Shown here: piece by piece, positions 17,188 through 25,993 of the stretch
Layout of the letters: every line of letters starts with the position of its first letter
How positions within the stretch are numbered: position 1 is the stretch's first letter
DNA from: JAHEKB01 sp049115575
Lineage (GTDB): Bacteria; Bacteroidota; Bacteroidia; NS11-12g; UBA9320
DNA length: 64,000 nt
Assembly (NCBI GenBank): GCA_049115575.1
Contig: JAGDZU010000004.1
Span: 310,001 to 374,000 of the forward strand
Direction of reading: 5' to 3'
The notes under the pieces: model-generated
What the model was told of the DNA's origin: nothing
Seen by the model: only the letters and a program-made list of their open reading frames with translations
Databases searched by the model: none
Translations under genes and position numbers: made by a program

Positions 17188-17915
17188 AGTTTGTTGGTAT
17201 TTGGTATCATTAATTCTTTAAATCGCTCATCCCTTACCAGGTTAAAAGAGCCATAAAACATCATTAAAATAAATATGCTCATCATCACATGGCTAATGTC
17301 GTGATAATTGAACCACCTGCTAACGCTCCATTGCTGGCTATAGATTATTCCTGGAATCATGGCATAAACTATGGCACCAATGATAAACAGACTCCCTTTG
17401 AGTTTAGTTTTTCTAAAAAACAACCATTGTAAGGGTAATATCAATCCTATTAAATCTAAAGAGCTATTTAACTGCACTAACTTAAAACTACTTGTAGCAG
17501 GTATTGCTATCAATACTAGAAAAGTAAAGTACTTAAGTATGGCCAGAGTTTTGAAATTTCTTCGAAAACGCAGACTCCATTTCATCTTCAATTGATTTAT
17601 TGATGCTATAATAAAAAAGAGCTGTCCAGTAGCGCTTAACACCCAACCCACAGCTTTCCACCTTGGACTGACATATGCTTGAAAACCGTGCCCCATAAAA
17701 GCTGCGCTGGTCATTCCTATAGCAAAGCACAAGAAGTAAGTTTGGTAAATCTTATACTGCTTGCTTTTAATTCCTTTATAGCTGATGAATTTATATAAGG
17801 CATACATAGCTGCCAAAGCAACTAGGAAATCAGTTAGTGTAGTTACCGGTTCACGCCACTCAAAAGAGCTTATGAAGACGGTAGGATTTAATATTGATTG
17901 TGCGCTATTGGCCAT
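17184..17915 (-). CDS. Seven-TM membrane protein of unknown function
   Basis: This 243-residue integral membrane protein has about seven hydrophobic helices (near 25-45, 58-78, 88-108, 120-140, 150-165, 170-190, 205-225) and no recognisable enzyme motif. The start ATG at 17915 is preferred to an upstream TTG at 17933 because that TTG is part of the -7 box (TAtcTTTG on the minus strand). It shares an ATGA junction with the sterol desaturase-like gene, so they should work together, perhaps as a membrane complex. I do not recognise the family with confidence. Confidence 0.7.
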   Translation of the reverse strand: MANSAQSILNPTVFISSFEWREPVTTLTDFLVALAAMYALYKFISYKGIKSKQYKIYQTYFLCFAIGMTSAAFMGHGFQAYVSPRWKAVGWVLSATGQLFFIIASINQLKMKWSLRFRRNFKTLAILKYFTFLVLIAIPATSSFKLVQLNSSLDLIGLILPLQWLFFRKTKLKGSLFIIGAIVYAMIPGIIYSQQWSVSRWFNYHDISHVMMSIFILMMFYGSFNLVRDERFKELMIPNTNKL

Positions 17916-17992
17916 TGCCTTTATAGGCTGCAAAGATAATTTTTATGAACAATAACTACTGTGTTCACTCAGCACAAAAGATGATATTCGTC

Positions 17993-19255
17993 TTATGTTT
18001 TTTGCTTCTTCTTTTTAGCAGAAGGAAAGAGAATATTGTTGAGAATTAGCCTGTATCCGGGCGAATTGGGGTGTAGACTTAAATCTGTAGGTGGCTCACC
18101 TACCATATGCTTGTAGTCTTCTGGATCATGTCCACCGTAGAAAGTCCATTGACCTTTTCCCATAGTACCATGAATATACCTCACCTCTTCAAGTGATTTA
18201 TTCTCACCCATAATAATCACATTGCTTTTTACATGCTCTTTTCTGAAAGCAGTAGTTTGACCCATAAAGCCCTGGATTATCCTTTCATGGTTTTGAGTTA
18301 AAATAGTTGGTATTACATCCCATTTAGCCGAAAATTCATTGAGAACAAAAAGATCATTCTCCTCTCTAACTTTCCTAGTCTGCGGATTAATATCAATGTT
18401 AGATACCTCATATACGTAGGGATTCAACTCAATTTCAAAATCTGTAAATGCAAAGGAATTGTTATAGTTCAATTTGGCTTGAGCGCCATTCTCTATGGGG
18501 TCTCCATCGAACATGCGTTCACATATATCTACACCATCTGCTGCAAGTGCAATATCATAGGAGTCTGTAGCTGAACACATAGCGAAGAGGAATCCACCTC
18601 CTAAAGTAAAGTCTCTAATCTTTTTGGTCACTGCCAGTTTAAGTTCAGCAACAGATTGATACCCGTGCTTCGCCGCCATCTCTTCGGCTTCTGCTACTTG
18701 TTTCTTATACCAATCAAAGTGTTTAAATGTAGACCAGAACTTGCCGTATTGTCCGGTGAAGTCTTCGTGATGAAGATGCAACCAATCATAGGTGGGCAAC
18801 TTATCGCTTAATACCTCATCATCGAAAATCACATCATACGGTATTTCTGCATAGGTTAAAACCATGGTCACAGCGTCATCCCAGGGTTGTGCAGTTTTTG
18901 GAGAGTATACTGCAATTTTGGGAGCTTGATGAAGCTTAACCACTTCTGCATTTACAGTTGGATTGGCAATTTCATTTTGTATTTGCAAGGCTCTTGATTC
19001 CGAAATGCTAGTATAGCTCACTCCTCTCAATTTGCATTGCTTCTCAATTTCTTCATAATGATCTATTAAGAAACTACCACCTTGATAATTGAGTAACCAC
19101 TCTACCTCTTGGTCTTGAGTCAAGACCCAATATGCTAAACCATATGCTTTGAGATGATCTTTCTGAGTTTCATCCATTTGTACAAGCAATTTGTCTGCAT
19201 ATACCTGGTTCACAAGAAGAAACCCTATTGCCAGTATGCCTGATATCCTTTTCAT
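17993..19255 (-). CDS. Conserved periplasmic protein, often labelled 'asparagine synthetase B'
   Basis: This 420-residue protein has a signal peptide (about 1-20). It belongs to a well conserved Bacteroidota family that databases label asparagine synthetase B, but no glutamine amidotransferase N-terminal Cys and no ATP-binding SGGxDS motif are visible. The conserved core includes DDEVL, HLHHEDFTGQ and a C-terminal segment GKGQWTFYGGHDPEDY, suggesting a GATase-like/ThuA-like fold. It ends in a Lys-rich tail. The start at 19255 forms an ATGA overlap with crcB. The true function is unknown and the enzyme label should not be trusted. Confidence 0.75.
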   Translation of the reverse strand: MKRISGILAIGFLLVNQVYADKLLVQMDETQKDHLKAYGLAYWVLTQDQEVEWLLNYQGGSFLIDHYEEIEKQCKLRGVSYTSISESRALQIQNEIANPTVNAEVVKLHQAPKIAVYSPKTAQPWDDAVTMVLTYAEIPYDVIFDDEVLSDKLPTYDWLHLHHEDFTGQYGKFWSTFKHFDWYKKQVAEAEEMAAKHGYQSVAELKLAVTKKIRDFTLGGGFLFAMCSATDSYDIALAADGVDICERMFDGDPIENGAQAKLNYNNSFAFTDFEIELNPYVYEVSNIDINPQTRKVREENDLFVLNEFSAKWDVIPTILTQNHERIIQGFMGQTTAFRKEHVKSNVIIMGENKSLEEVRYIHGTMGKGQWTFYGGHDPEDYKHMVGEPPTDLSLHPNSPGYRLILNNILFPSAKKKKQKT

Positions 19256-19617
19256 GTTAAACATAGATTAGTAAGCTTATACCCAACAACAACGAGCGCA
19301 ACACCCACTAGATTGCTAATTAATATATAAATGACAGCTGTTTGCCATTGATGCTGCTCTATAAGTCGAAAAATTTCTAATCCAAAACTAGAGAATGTGG
19401 TAAATCCACCTAAAAACCCCAGCATCAGAAACAATTGTAATTTTTGATTGGTTCCAACCAATGCTGCAGCAGCTATGCCAATTAAGAGACAACCGAGTAA
19501 ATTAACAATAGTGGTATTCACCGGAAATCCAACAGATGAACTAGGATTCAACAAAGAGACCCCCCATCTACATAAAGCACCAGTTCCTCCCCCTATGAAA
19601 ACCCAAATCCAGTTCAT
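19252..19617 (-). CDS. crcB: Fluoride exporter CrcB/Fluc
   Basis: This small four-helix membrane protein of 121 residues belongs to the Fluc/CrcB family, dual-topology dimers that let fluoride leave the cell. The conserved elements GGGTGALCRW (about 9-18), the pore Asn in NLLGC (about 43-47) and GFLGGFTTFSSF (about 73-84, with the phenylalanine box) are all present. It is embedded in an operon with four-base overlaps on both sides, leaving no room for its own fluoride riboswitch. Confidence 0.95.
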   Translation of the reverse strand: MNWIWVFIGGGTGALCRWGVSLLNPSSSVGFPVNTTIVNLLGCLLIGIAAAALVGTNQKLQLFLMLGFLGGFTTFSSFGLEIFRLIEQHQWQTAVIYILISNLVGVALVVVGYKLTNLCLT

Positions 19618-20426
19618 CTATAACTATAGTTAAATATAAATTCAGATTCCAATTCGCCTTTGGGGTTGTAGTTGAAAATATTGCTGACTAATCCATTTTC
19701 TAAATAGAAGAATTCAGTTCTTTGATTGATTTGATTGTAGCTAATAACTACTCTATCAAATTGATCATATTCATAAAACGACTGAGAAAAGAAGGGTTTG
19801 TCGCCATATGTAGTGTGAGAAACGGTAAGTAAAACGGTGCTGTCTCTATAGCCATAACTCACTTCTGATTGAATCTTTCTTTCATGGTCTAAGGTTATTA
19901 TTTCTACAGGCATCCCATATTCATTAAATCTGGGAATTGTTTTTGTAATTGTGGTATCACCCATTTGATCAATACTTACCATAATAGATGAATCGGGTTG
20001 AGGCATGTCTCCATAGAAATAAGTATGTGTAGATATGCTAGAATCATTAGTTCTCATATGCATAGTTCTTACCTCGATTGGGTCACCTTTATCATTGAAC
20101 GAGATATAGTTGAAACTATTGAGACCATTCTCATCTTCAAATGTGGTAGTGAGCAATTTATCACCGCTATACACATAAGTGTATTCTACAAAATTTGGAT
20201 AACCAAAACATCTCATATCTGCTAAACTATAGCTCAACCTAGTTTCCTCATCATATTTAAGTGTTTGATATAGACAGGTGTCATCATTATCATCAAAAGC
20301 ATGAACAAACATGTACTTTTCAACTTGATTCACTCCTAACTTTCGAAGCAAAGAAGTATCGTTATCTTGAGCTTTGGCCTGAGTAAACAAAGCAAAGGCT
20401 ATAAGCATTGGAAGAATTTTATTCAT
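19614..20426 (-). CDS. Secreted protein with repeated YD-like strands, unknown
   Basis: This 270-residue protein has a signal peptide (about 1-20, ending AKA). The mature part is built of short beta-strand units with motifs such as YDEETRL, YVYSGDKL, FNDKGDPIEV and YDQFDRV, resembling degenerate RHS/YD-type repeats seen in many Bacteroidota surface proteins. No catalytic motif is visible. ATG 20426 was chosen because it gives the signal peptide and overlaps the tsaD stop by eight bases; an earlier in-frame ATG lies deeper in tsaD. It overlaps crcB by four bases. Confidence 0.7.
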   Translation of the reverse strand: MNKILPMLIAFALFTQAKAQDNDTSLLRKLGVNQVEKYMFVHAFDDNDDTCLYQTLKYDEETRLSYSLADMRCFGYPNFVEYTYVYSGDKLLTTTFEDENGLNSFNYISFNDKGDPIEVRTMHMRTNDSSISTHTYFYGDMPQPDSSIMVSIDQMGDTTITKTIPRFNEYGMPVEIITLDHERKIQSEVSYGYRDSTVLLTVSHTTYGDKPFFSQSFYEYDQFDRVVISYNQINQRTEFFYLENGLVSNIFNYNPKGELESEFIFNYSYR

Positions 20427-21429
20427 ATCTCGTAAAACACACATCATTTAATGTGCCAAATTCATTTTTATTGTATTTCATATATCCTGCTTGTGCAATC
20501 ATAGCGGCATTGTCTGTGCAATGCTCCATGGCTGGGATAAACGCTTCTAAGCCATTTTCGCTGCAATAGTCATGAAGTCTAGCACGCAGCATACTGTTTG
20601 CGGCTACCCCTCCAGCTATACCAACTTGGTCTATTTGGTGAATCTCAACTGCTTTGTGGAGCTTGCTCATTAAATAAGACACAATAGTATGCTGAATAGA
20701 TGCACACAAATCATTTATATTTTTCTGTATGAAATCGGGATCATCTTTGATCTGATCTTGTAGGAAATACTTCACAGATGTTTTTAATCCAGAGAAGCTA
20801 AAATTAAGCTCACCAACTGAAGAGGTGGAAAAGCTGTATTTCAACGGGTCACCATTCTTTGCTCTTTGGTCAATTTCTGGACCAGCTGGGTATGGCAAAC
20901 CCAGCATTTTACCAGCTTTGTCAAAAGCTTCTCCAGCTGCATCATCTAAACTACTTCCGAGGACTTCTACCTTTTGTTCATCCACCAAAATAATTTGAGT
21001 ATGTCCTCCAGACACCAGCAAACAAAGGAATTTCCCCTTTGGTGAAGGATCCTCAATATAATGAGCCCAAATATGAGCATCTATATGGTTCACATTGATT
21101 AAGGGCACTCCTAAAGACATGGCAAGTCCCTTGGAAAAGGTATATCCTACTAGCAAGGAACCCAGCAAGCCTGGACCTTGTGTACATGCTACTGCAGTAA
21201 TATCTTCCTTCTTAATCCCTGCTATTTTAAGAGCCTGATTTACAACTGGAACAATGTTTTGTTGGTGCTTTCTACTAGCCAATTCTGGCACCACACCCCC
21301 ATATTCACTGTGAACTTCTTGATTTGCTACACAATTTGACTCGACTTTGCCGTTAATCAATACAGCTGCTGCTGTATCATCACATGAGGATTCAACACCT
21401 AAAATCACGGCATGTGAATTGTTGTTCAT
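20419..21429 (-). CDS. tsaD: tRNA N6-adenosine threonylcarbamoyltransferase TsaD
   Basis: TsaD transfers the threonylcarbamoyl group to A37 of ANN-decoding tRNAs, an essential modification carried out with TsaB and TsaE. The 336-residue ASKHA-fold protein has the metal-binding His115 and His119 (NHIDAH), the nucleotide motif GVESSCDDT at the N-terminus, QGPGLLGSLLVG (84-95) and the GG/DNAAM region near the C-terminus. Its length is typical. It heads a minus-strand operon with a secreted protein, crcB and a conserved periplasmic protein. Confidence 0.96.
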   Translation of the reverse strand: MNNNSHAVILGVESSCDDTAAAVLINGKVESNCVANQEVHSEYGGVVPELASRKHQQNIVPVVNQALKIAGIKKEDITAVACTQGPGLLGSLLVGYTFSKGLAMSLGVPLINVNHIDAHIWAHYIEDPSPKGKFLCLLVSGGHTQIILVDEQKVEVLGSSLDDAAGEAFDKAGKMLGLPYPAGPEIDQRAKNGDPLKYSFSTSSVGELNFSFSGLKTSVKYFLQDQIKDDPDFIQKNINDLCASIQHTIVSYLMSKLHKAVEIHQIDQVGIAGGVAANSMLRARLHDYCSENGLEAFIPAMEHCTDNAAMIAQAGYMKYNKNEFGTLNDVCFTRYE

Positions 21430-21448
21430 CTATACTGCTTTACTTTCG
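21419..21448 (+). promoter_or_regulatory. Promoter for tamB
   Basis: TTG at 21419-21421, a 19-nt spacer and TActTTcG at 21441-21448. The -7 box has one mismatch. The predicted leader to the GTG at 21463 is about ten bases. It overlaps the start of the divergent tsaD gene. Confidence 0.6.
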
Positions 21449-21462
21449 TAACAGGGAAAGAG

Positions 21463-24400
21463 GTGCCAAAAATAGTTAAAATACCACTCTTAGTGATTGC
21501 TATCCTTTTAGGCTTAGCACTAATCTTATGGGGTGTTTTACAAACCACTTGGTTTCAGAATAAATTGAAAAATCTCTTACTGAGTCAATTGGAAGAACAG
21601 CTTGGGACCACTGTGAGTATAGATGAAGTAGAAATTCAATACTTCGACAAGTTTGAAGCGAGTGGAATTTATCTGGAAGATGAGCGAGGTGATAGCCTGT
21701 TTTATATTGCTTCAATCAAAGCAGATTACGATCTCTGGTCTTGGAATAAAGAAAAAGTTCATTTTGATAAACTGATTATTGATCAACCTAAAGTCTTCTT
21801 CAAGATTCGTGAAGGAGAGTCGGCAATGAATCTTCAATTCCTAATTGATCATTTCCAGCAGACAGATACGAGCTCCAGTTCTGCCATGGTTATTAGCGTT
21901 GATGAATTGGTTCTACAAGAAGGTTATTTTCAACTTCAAAATTTTAACAGAGAAGCACCAAAAGATCGCTCCTTCAATGAGAATAATCTTCGTTTTTATC
22001 ACATTAACGGCACTTTGAAGGAATTTGAACTTATCAATGATTCGCTCAATTTCGTTACCAATGATTTGAACACAATAGAACATTGCGGCTTTGAAATTCA
22101 ACAGCTCAGCGCTAATTGCATTATTAGTTCTAGTGTTATGGATTATTCCAATTTAAGTTTAAAAACAAATCGCAGTCACATCAAAGATTATGTGCGTTTT
22201 AACTATAATTCCTATAAGGATTTTTCAAGCTTCGTTACAGATATTAGAATAAGCTCCAAACTCAATCAAAGTAGCATACACACTAAAGACCTAGAGTACT
22301 TTAGCAATGAATTATCGGTCTATGACGAACTCATTGAATTAGATGGACAAGTAAGTGGCACTGTGGCGCGTATCAGGGCCAAAAAGCTTAAAGCAAAATT
22401 TGGAGAGTTGGCTTCTTTTGATGGTAATGTGAAAATTACGGGAATTCCAGACATGTCTAATACATTTTGGGATCTAGATGTCAATTCATTTAACACTAAA
22501 ACAAATTCACTTGCGCAAATCCTTCAAATATCAGACATATCATCTGAGCTTCAGGCCTTAAGAGCACTAGAGTTTAGTGGTCAATTTACCGGCTTTCTCA
22601 AGGAATTTGTTAGCTATGGAACCATTTCTACAGCTTTGGGCAATGCAAAGACTGACATTAAATTTGGTATCGATCCAAACGGGCTTGAAGCTTATACAGG
22701 AAGCATTAGCACCCAAGGATTTAATCTTGGCCCTCTTATAGGTAATGAACAATTAGGTAAGGCTGCTTTTGCGCTTAACATAGATGGCAAAGGCTTAGAA
22801 CTTGAGAAATTGGACGCCAACATTAATGGTAAAGTGCATCAGCTAAATTTTGCTGATTACAATTACCAAAACATTTCTCTAGATGGGGACTTTAAGTTTG
22901 AGCTTTTCCAGGGTTCTGTTCAGATTGACGATCCAAATTTGGTGATGGATTTTAGCGGTCTATTGGACTTAAATAAAGAACTAGCCAGAAGTCAAGCTAC
23001 TACTAATATTAGTTATGCCAATCTATATGAACTTGGCTTGGATAAAAAACAAAGCTCTATAAGTTTAAATGGTGAAATGGATCTGCATGGAACAGATATG
23101 GATAATCTTGGTGGAACCATGGTTCTTGACAAACTGGTATGGACTGGAGTTAATGAGGTTTATCCAATTGAGAACATTTCATTAAATATTAATCCAGAAA
23201 CCAAAGAATTAGAACTGAACTCCAGTTTAGTAGATCTAAAACTTGAAGGAGAATACGAGTTTTCTGAACTTCCTGATCTTTTTACAGGCATGCTGAGCAG
23301 TCTTTATCCATCTGATGCCGAAGTGGAATCAAATGAATCTAACAATATGGTTGATTTGGACCTGAAGATCAAAGAATATCACCCATTAATTGAGCAATAT
23401 GTTAGTGGAGTAAAGTTTGATGAAGCAAGTCTAAATCTAACTATGAATGCAGAAGAAGGTTCCGTAAAGCTCACAAGTGAATTTGAAAATGTAAGTAGCT
23501 CATCCATAGGTTCTGAATCCTTACAGTTCACCTTGAACAAACTCAATTACAAAGACGATGCATCTTATACTATGTCTGCAGAACAATTCCAGTTGGGCGA
23601 CACCGTTTTATTCTATTTTATTAATGCAAAAGGCGAAGTAGAAGATGATAAGATTAATATTCAATTAGAGGCACAACGAGATATAAATTTAAACGCTCAT
23701 ATTGACGCCTACATAAAGGCATCTAACGACAGTATTTCTCTGTTTTTCAACAAGGTAGATGCATTAATAAATGAAAAACTATGGCAAATGGGGACTACAG
23801 ATTTTGCCAATATTGTTTATCATGAAGGCCTCACGGAGTTATTCTATTTTGATTTCAGGAACAAAAAGGAAATCATTTTCTTCGACGGAGCTTTTGGCAA
23901 TAATACCAACAAAATCAATTTTGTTTTTGACCAATTCCTTTTAAGCAATGCCAATCCATTTTTAAGTGCTTTCAACATGAGCGTTGGCGGTGTTGCCAAT
24001 GGCTATGTAGACTTAACCTATAGAGAGGGTTTTCCAATTTTTGAATCTGATTTTGTCTTGGATCAATTGAGTTTAGATGGAGATACTTTAGGTGATTTTA
24101 TCTTGGTGAGTCAAACCGCTGATCACCCTCTCAAAGTAAAAGTGGATGGAAGAATTGAACATGGTTTATTTAATGGTATGGCCATTGGAGGTGATATAGA
24201 CTTCAACAATACAGACGATGCCCTTAATCTGCTTTTAACCAATCAAAAGAGCAGTGTTAAACCTTTTGAAAAATACTTAAGCGGCTTGGTTTCAAATATG
24301 AGTGGGCACTCTACTGCAAACCTGCATATTGGAGGCCCTATTAGCCAGCCAAAACTGAGTGGTTATACCAAGTTTTCCGATTTAACCTTTACAGTGGACT

Positions 24401-25881
24401 ATCTTCAAACTACCTATAAAGCAAGTGCCCTTGTAGAAGTAGGAAACGACTTTTTTAAAATCAATTCCGCTGAAATAGTAGATAGATTTGGTCATAAAGG
24501 CACTGCTGGAGGAGAAATCAAGCACAACAACTACTCCGATTTTGTTTTTGATTTGATTATTGATAATCTAGACAACTTTGAATGTCTCAATACCAAAAGA
24601 AAAGATAATGAACTGTTCTATGGAACCGCTTTTGCAGATGGTTTGATGCAAATCGAAGGCCCAATGGAAGAGATTCTACTCACCATTCGAGCAAAGAGCA
24701 GAAAGGGTACTAAAATTAATATCCCTTTGGACAATCTAGAAACAGATGGACAGCTTAGCTACATCCAATTTGTAGACCTCACCGCAGACAATGAGGAAAT
24801 AAAAGAATTAGTCACCACCAACGAAGGGGTACTTATGGATTTCAATTTTGAAATTACGAATGATGCCGATGTGGAGCTCATTTTTGATGAGTTACTCGGC
24901 GACAAAATCAAGGGAAATGGTCATGGGAATTTGAGAATGGAGATTAATACCTATGGTGAATTCAATATGTATGGAGATTTAGTAATTGATAAAGGAGATT
25001 ACCTGTTTACAGCCCTAAATTTCATTAATAAGTACTTTACTGTGGAGCCAGGGAGTACCTTAAAATGGGATGGAGACCCATATAATGCAACAGTTGACCT
25101 CACTGCTAGCAAACGTGAATACCCGCTTGCTTCTAGCTTAATGACTGGTCTTGTAGATGCAGAAGAACTCAAAGATTATAGAACAACGGTGCCAGTGGAT
25201 TGTGAACTTAAGCTCTCCGGACTTTTATTTAATCCAAACATTGAATTTGGGCTTTCTTTTCCAAATCAAAATGAGATTTCCGGCGTTGACATAACCGCGT
25301 TTAATACCATAATCCAAAGAGTAAAACAAGACAAAGAAGAGTTAGATAGGCAGGTATTTGCATTAATAGTCCTAGGAAGTTTTATACCAACCGCTTTTAG
25401 TGGGGCTTCACTACTAAGTGGTAATGACCCAAATAATACAACAACAACCGCCAATCCACTTACGAGTTCCGTTAATAACAGTCTTAGTGACTTTGTTTCT
25501 AGCCAATTGAGCAACTGGTTGTCGCAAATTGACCCTAAATGGCAAGTGGGTATAGATTATCAGATTTCGAATGATGCACAAGCCAGAGATGAGTTAATTT
25601 TATCTTTAAGGCGCAAGTTCCTAAATGATAGGTTAGAACTACAAGGTTCATACGATGCTACCGCCACCACGGGGGCTAGACCATATGATTTAAACGTGCA
25701 ATATGACTTGAGCAAAGACGGCAGCTTTAAGGTGAGAGGATTTCAAAAGAATGCCAACGACCCAACTCTTGGCAATCTCTATAATATTACCACATCTGGA
25801 GTTGGGTTTTACTACCGCCATCAATTTGATCACTTCTGGTTTTCTAAAGATAAGAAAGACAGCACTAGTACAAATCCATAA
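21463..25881 (+). CDS. TamB-like translocation/assembly module protein
   Basis: This very long (1472-residue) protein has one N-terminal TM helix (about 6-24) and a long body of repeated beta strands, ending in the C-terminal TamB (DUF490) domain at about 1040-1460. TamB/AsmA-like proteins span the periplasm as beta grooves and help insert outer-membrane proteins or carry phospholipids to the outer membrane. The start is GTG, behind a promoter that overlaps the divergent tsaD start. A TamA/BamA-like partner is not adjacent. The Bacteroidota form is usually this length. Confidence 0.9.
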   Translation: MPKIVKIPLLVIAILLGLALILWGVLQTTWFQNKLKNLLLSQLEEQLGTTVSIDEVEIQYFDKFEASGIYLEDERGDSLFYIASIKADYDLWSWNKEKVHFDKLIIDQPKVFFKIREGESAMNLQFLIDHFQQTDTSSSSAMVISVDELVLQEGYFQLQNFNREAPKDRSFNENNLRFYHINGTLKEFELINDSLNFVTNDLNTIEHCGFEIQQLSANCIISSSVMDYSNLSLKTNRSHIKDYVRFNYNSYKDFSSFVTDIRISSKLNQSSIHTKDLEYFSNELSVYDELIELDGQVSGTVARIRAKKLKAKFGELASFDGNVKITGIPDMSNTFWDLDVNSFNTKTNSLAQILQISDISSELQALRALEFSGQFTGFLKEFVSYGTISTALGNAKTDIKFGIDPNGLEAYTGSISTQGFNLGPLIGNEQLGKAAFALNIDGKGLELEKLDANINGKVHQLNFADYNYQNISLDGDFKFELFQGSVQIDDPNLVMDFSGLLDLNKELARSQATTNISYANLYELGLDKKQSSISLNGEMDLHGTDMDNLGGTMVLDKLVWTGVNEVYPIENISLNINPETKELELNSSLVDLKLEGEYEFSELPDLFTGMLSSLYPSDAEVESNESNNMVDLDLKIKEYHPLIEQYVSGVKFDEASLNLTMNAEEGSVKLTSEFENVSSSSIGSESLQFTLNKLNYKDDASYTMSAEQFQLGDTVLFYFINAKGEVEDDKINIQLEAQRDINLNAHIDAYIKASNDSISLFFNKVDALINEKLWQMGTTDFANIVYHEGLTELFYFDFRNKKEIIFFDGAFGNNTNKINFVFDQFLLSNANPFLSAFNMSVGGVANGYVDLTYREGFPIFESDFVLDQLSLDGDTLGDFILVSQTADHPLKVKVDGRIEHGLFNGMAIGGDIDFNNTDDALNLLLTNQKSSVKPFEKYLSGLVSNMSGHSTANLHIGGPISQPKLSGYTKFSDLTFTVDYLQTTYKASALVEVGNDFFKINSAEIVDRFGHKGTAGGEIKHNNYSDFVFDLIIDNLDNFECLNTKRKDNELFYGTAFADGLMQIEGPMEEILLTIRAKSRKGTKINIPLDNLETDGQLSYIQFVDLTADNEEIKELVTTNEGVLMDFNFEITNDADVELIFDELLGDKIKGNGHGNLRMEINTYGEFNMYGDLVIDKGDYLFTALNFINKYFTVEPGSTLKWDGDPYNATVDLTASKREYPLASSLMTGLVDAEELKDYRTTVPVDCELKLSGLLFNPNIEFGLSFPNQNEISGVDITAFNTIIQRVKQDKEELDRQVFALIVLGSFIPTAFSGASLLSGNDPNNTTTTANPLTSSVNNSLSDFVSSQLSNWLSQIDPKWQVGIDYQISNDAQARDELILSLRRKFLNDRLELQGSYDATATTGARPYDLNVQYDLSKDGSFKVRGFQKNANDPTLGNLYNITTSGVGFYYRHQFDHFWFSKDKKDSTSTNP

Positions 25882-25951
25882 TCCTTTTCTTCACACTTGC
25901 ATGATTTGCAAATAACAAAGCAAGTCCTTACCTAAGTTTGTCAAAAGCTTG

Positions 25952-25985
25952 TTGGAAAATGTTTATTCCGACTTTCTTAAATTTG
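25952..25985 (+). promoter_or_regulatory. Promoter for the TonB-dependent receptor
   Basis: TTG at 25952-25954, 23 nt, then a perfect TAaaTTTG at 25978-25985. The ATG at 25994 follows after eight bases, which also supports that start rather than an upstream TTG at 25949. Confidence 0.6.
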
Positions 25986-25993
25986 ATACTGAC

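Noticed and set aside
19252..19700. Looked for a fluoride riboswitch in front of crcB
   Set aside because: crcB overlaps the preceding gene by four bases, so any aptamer would have to lie inside coding sequence; none of the expected pseudoknot sequence was apparent.
21463..25881. Possible frameshift or fusion in the 1472-residue tamB-like gene
   Set aside because: The frame is continuous, composition is even, and TamB proteins of Bacteroidota are commonly this long.
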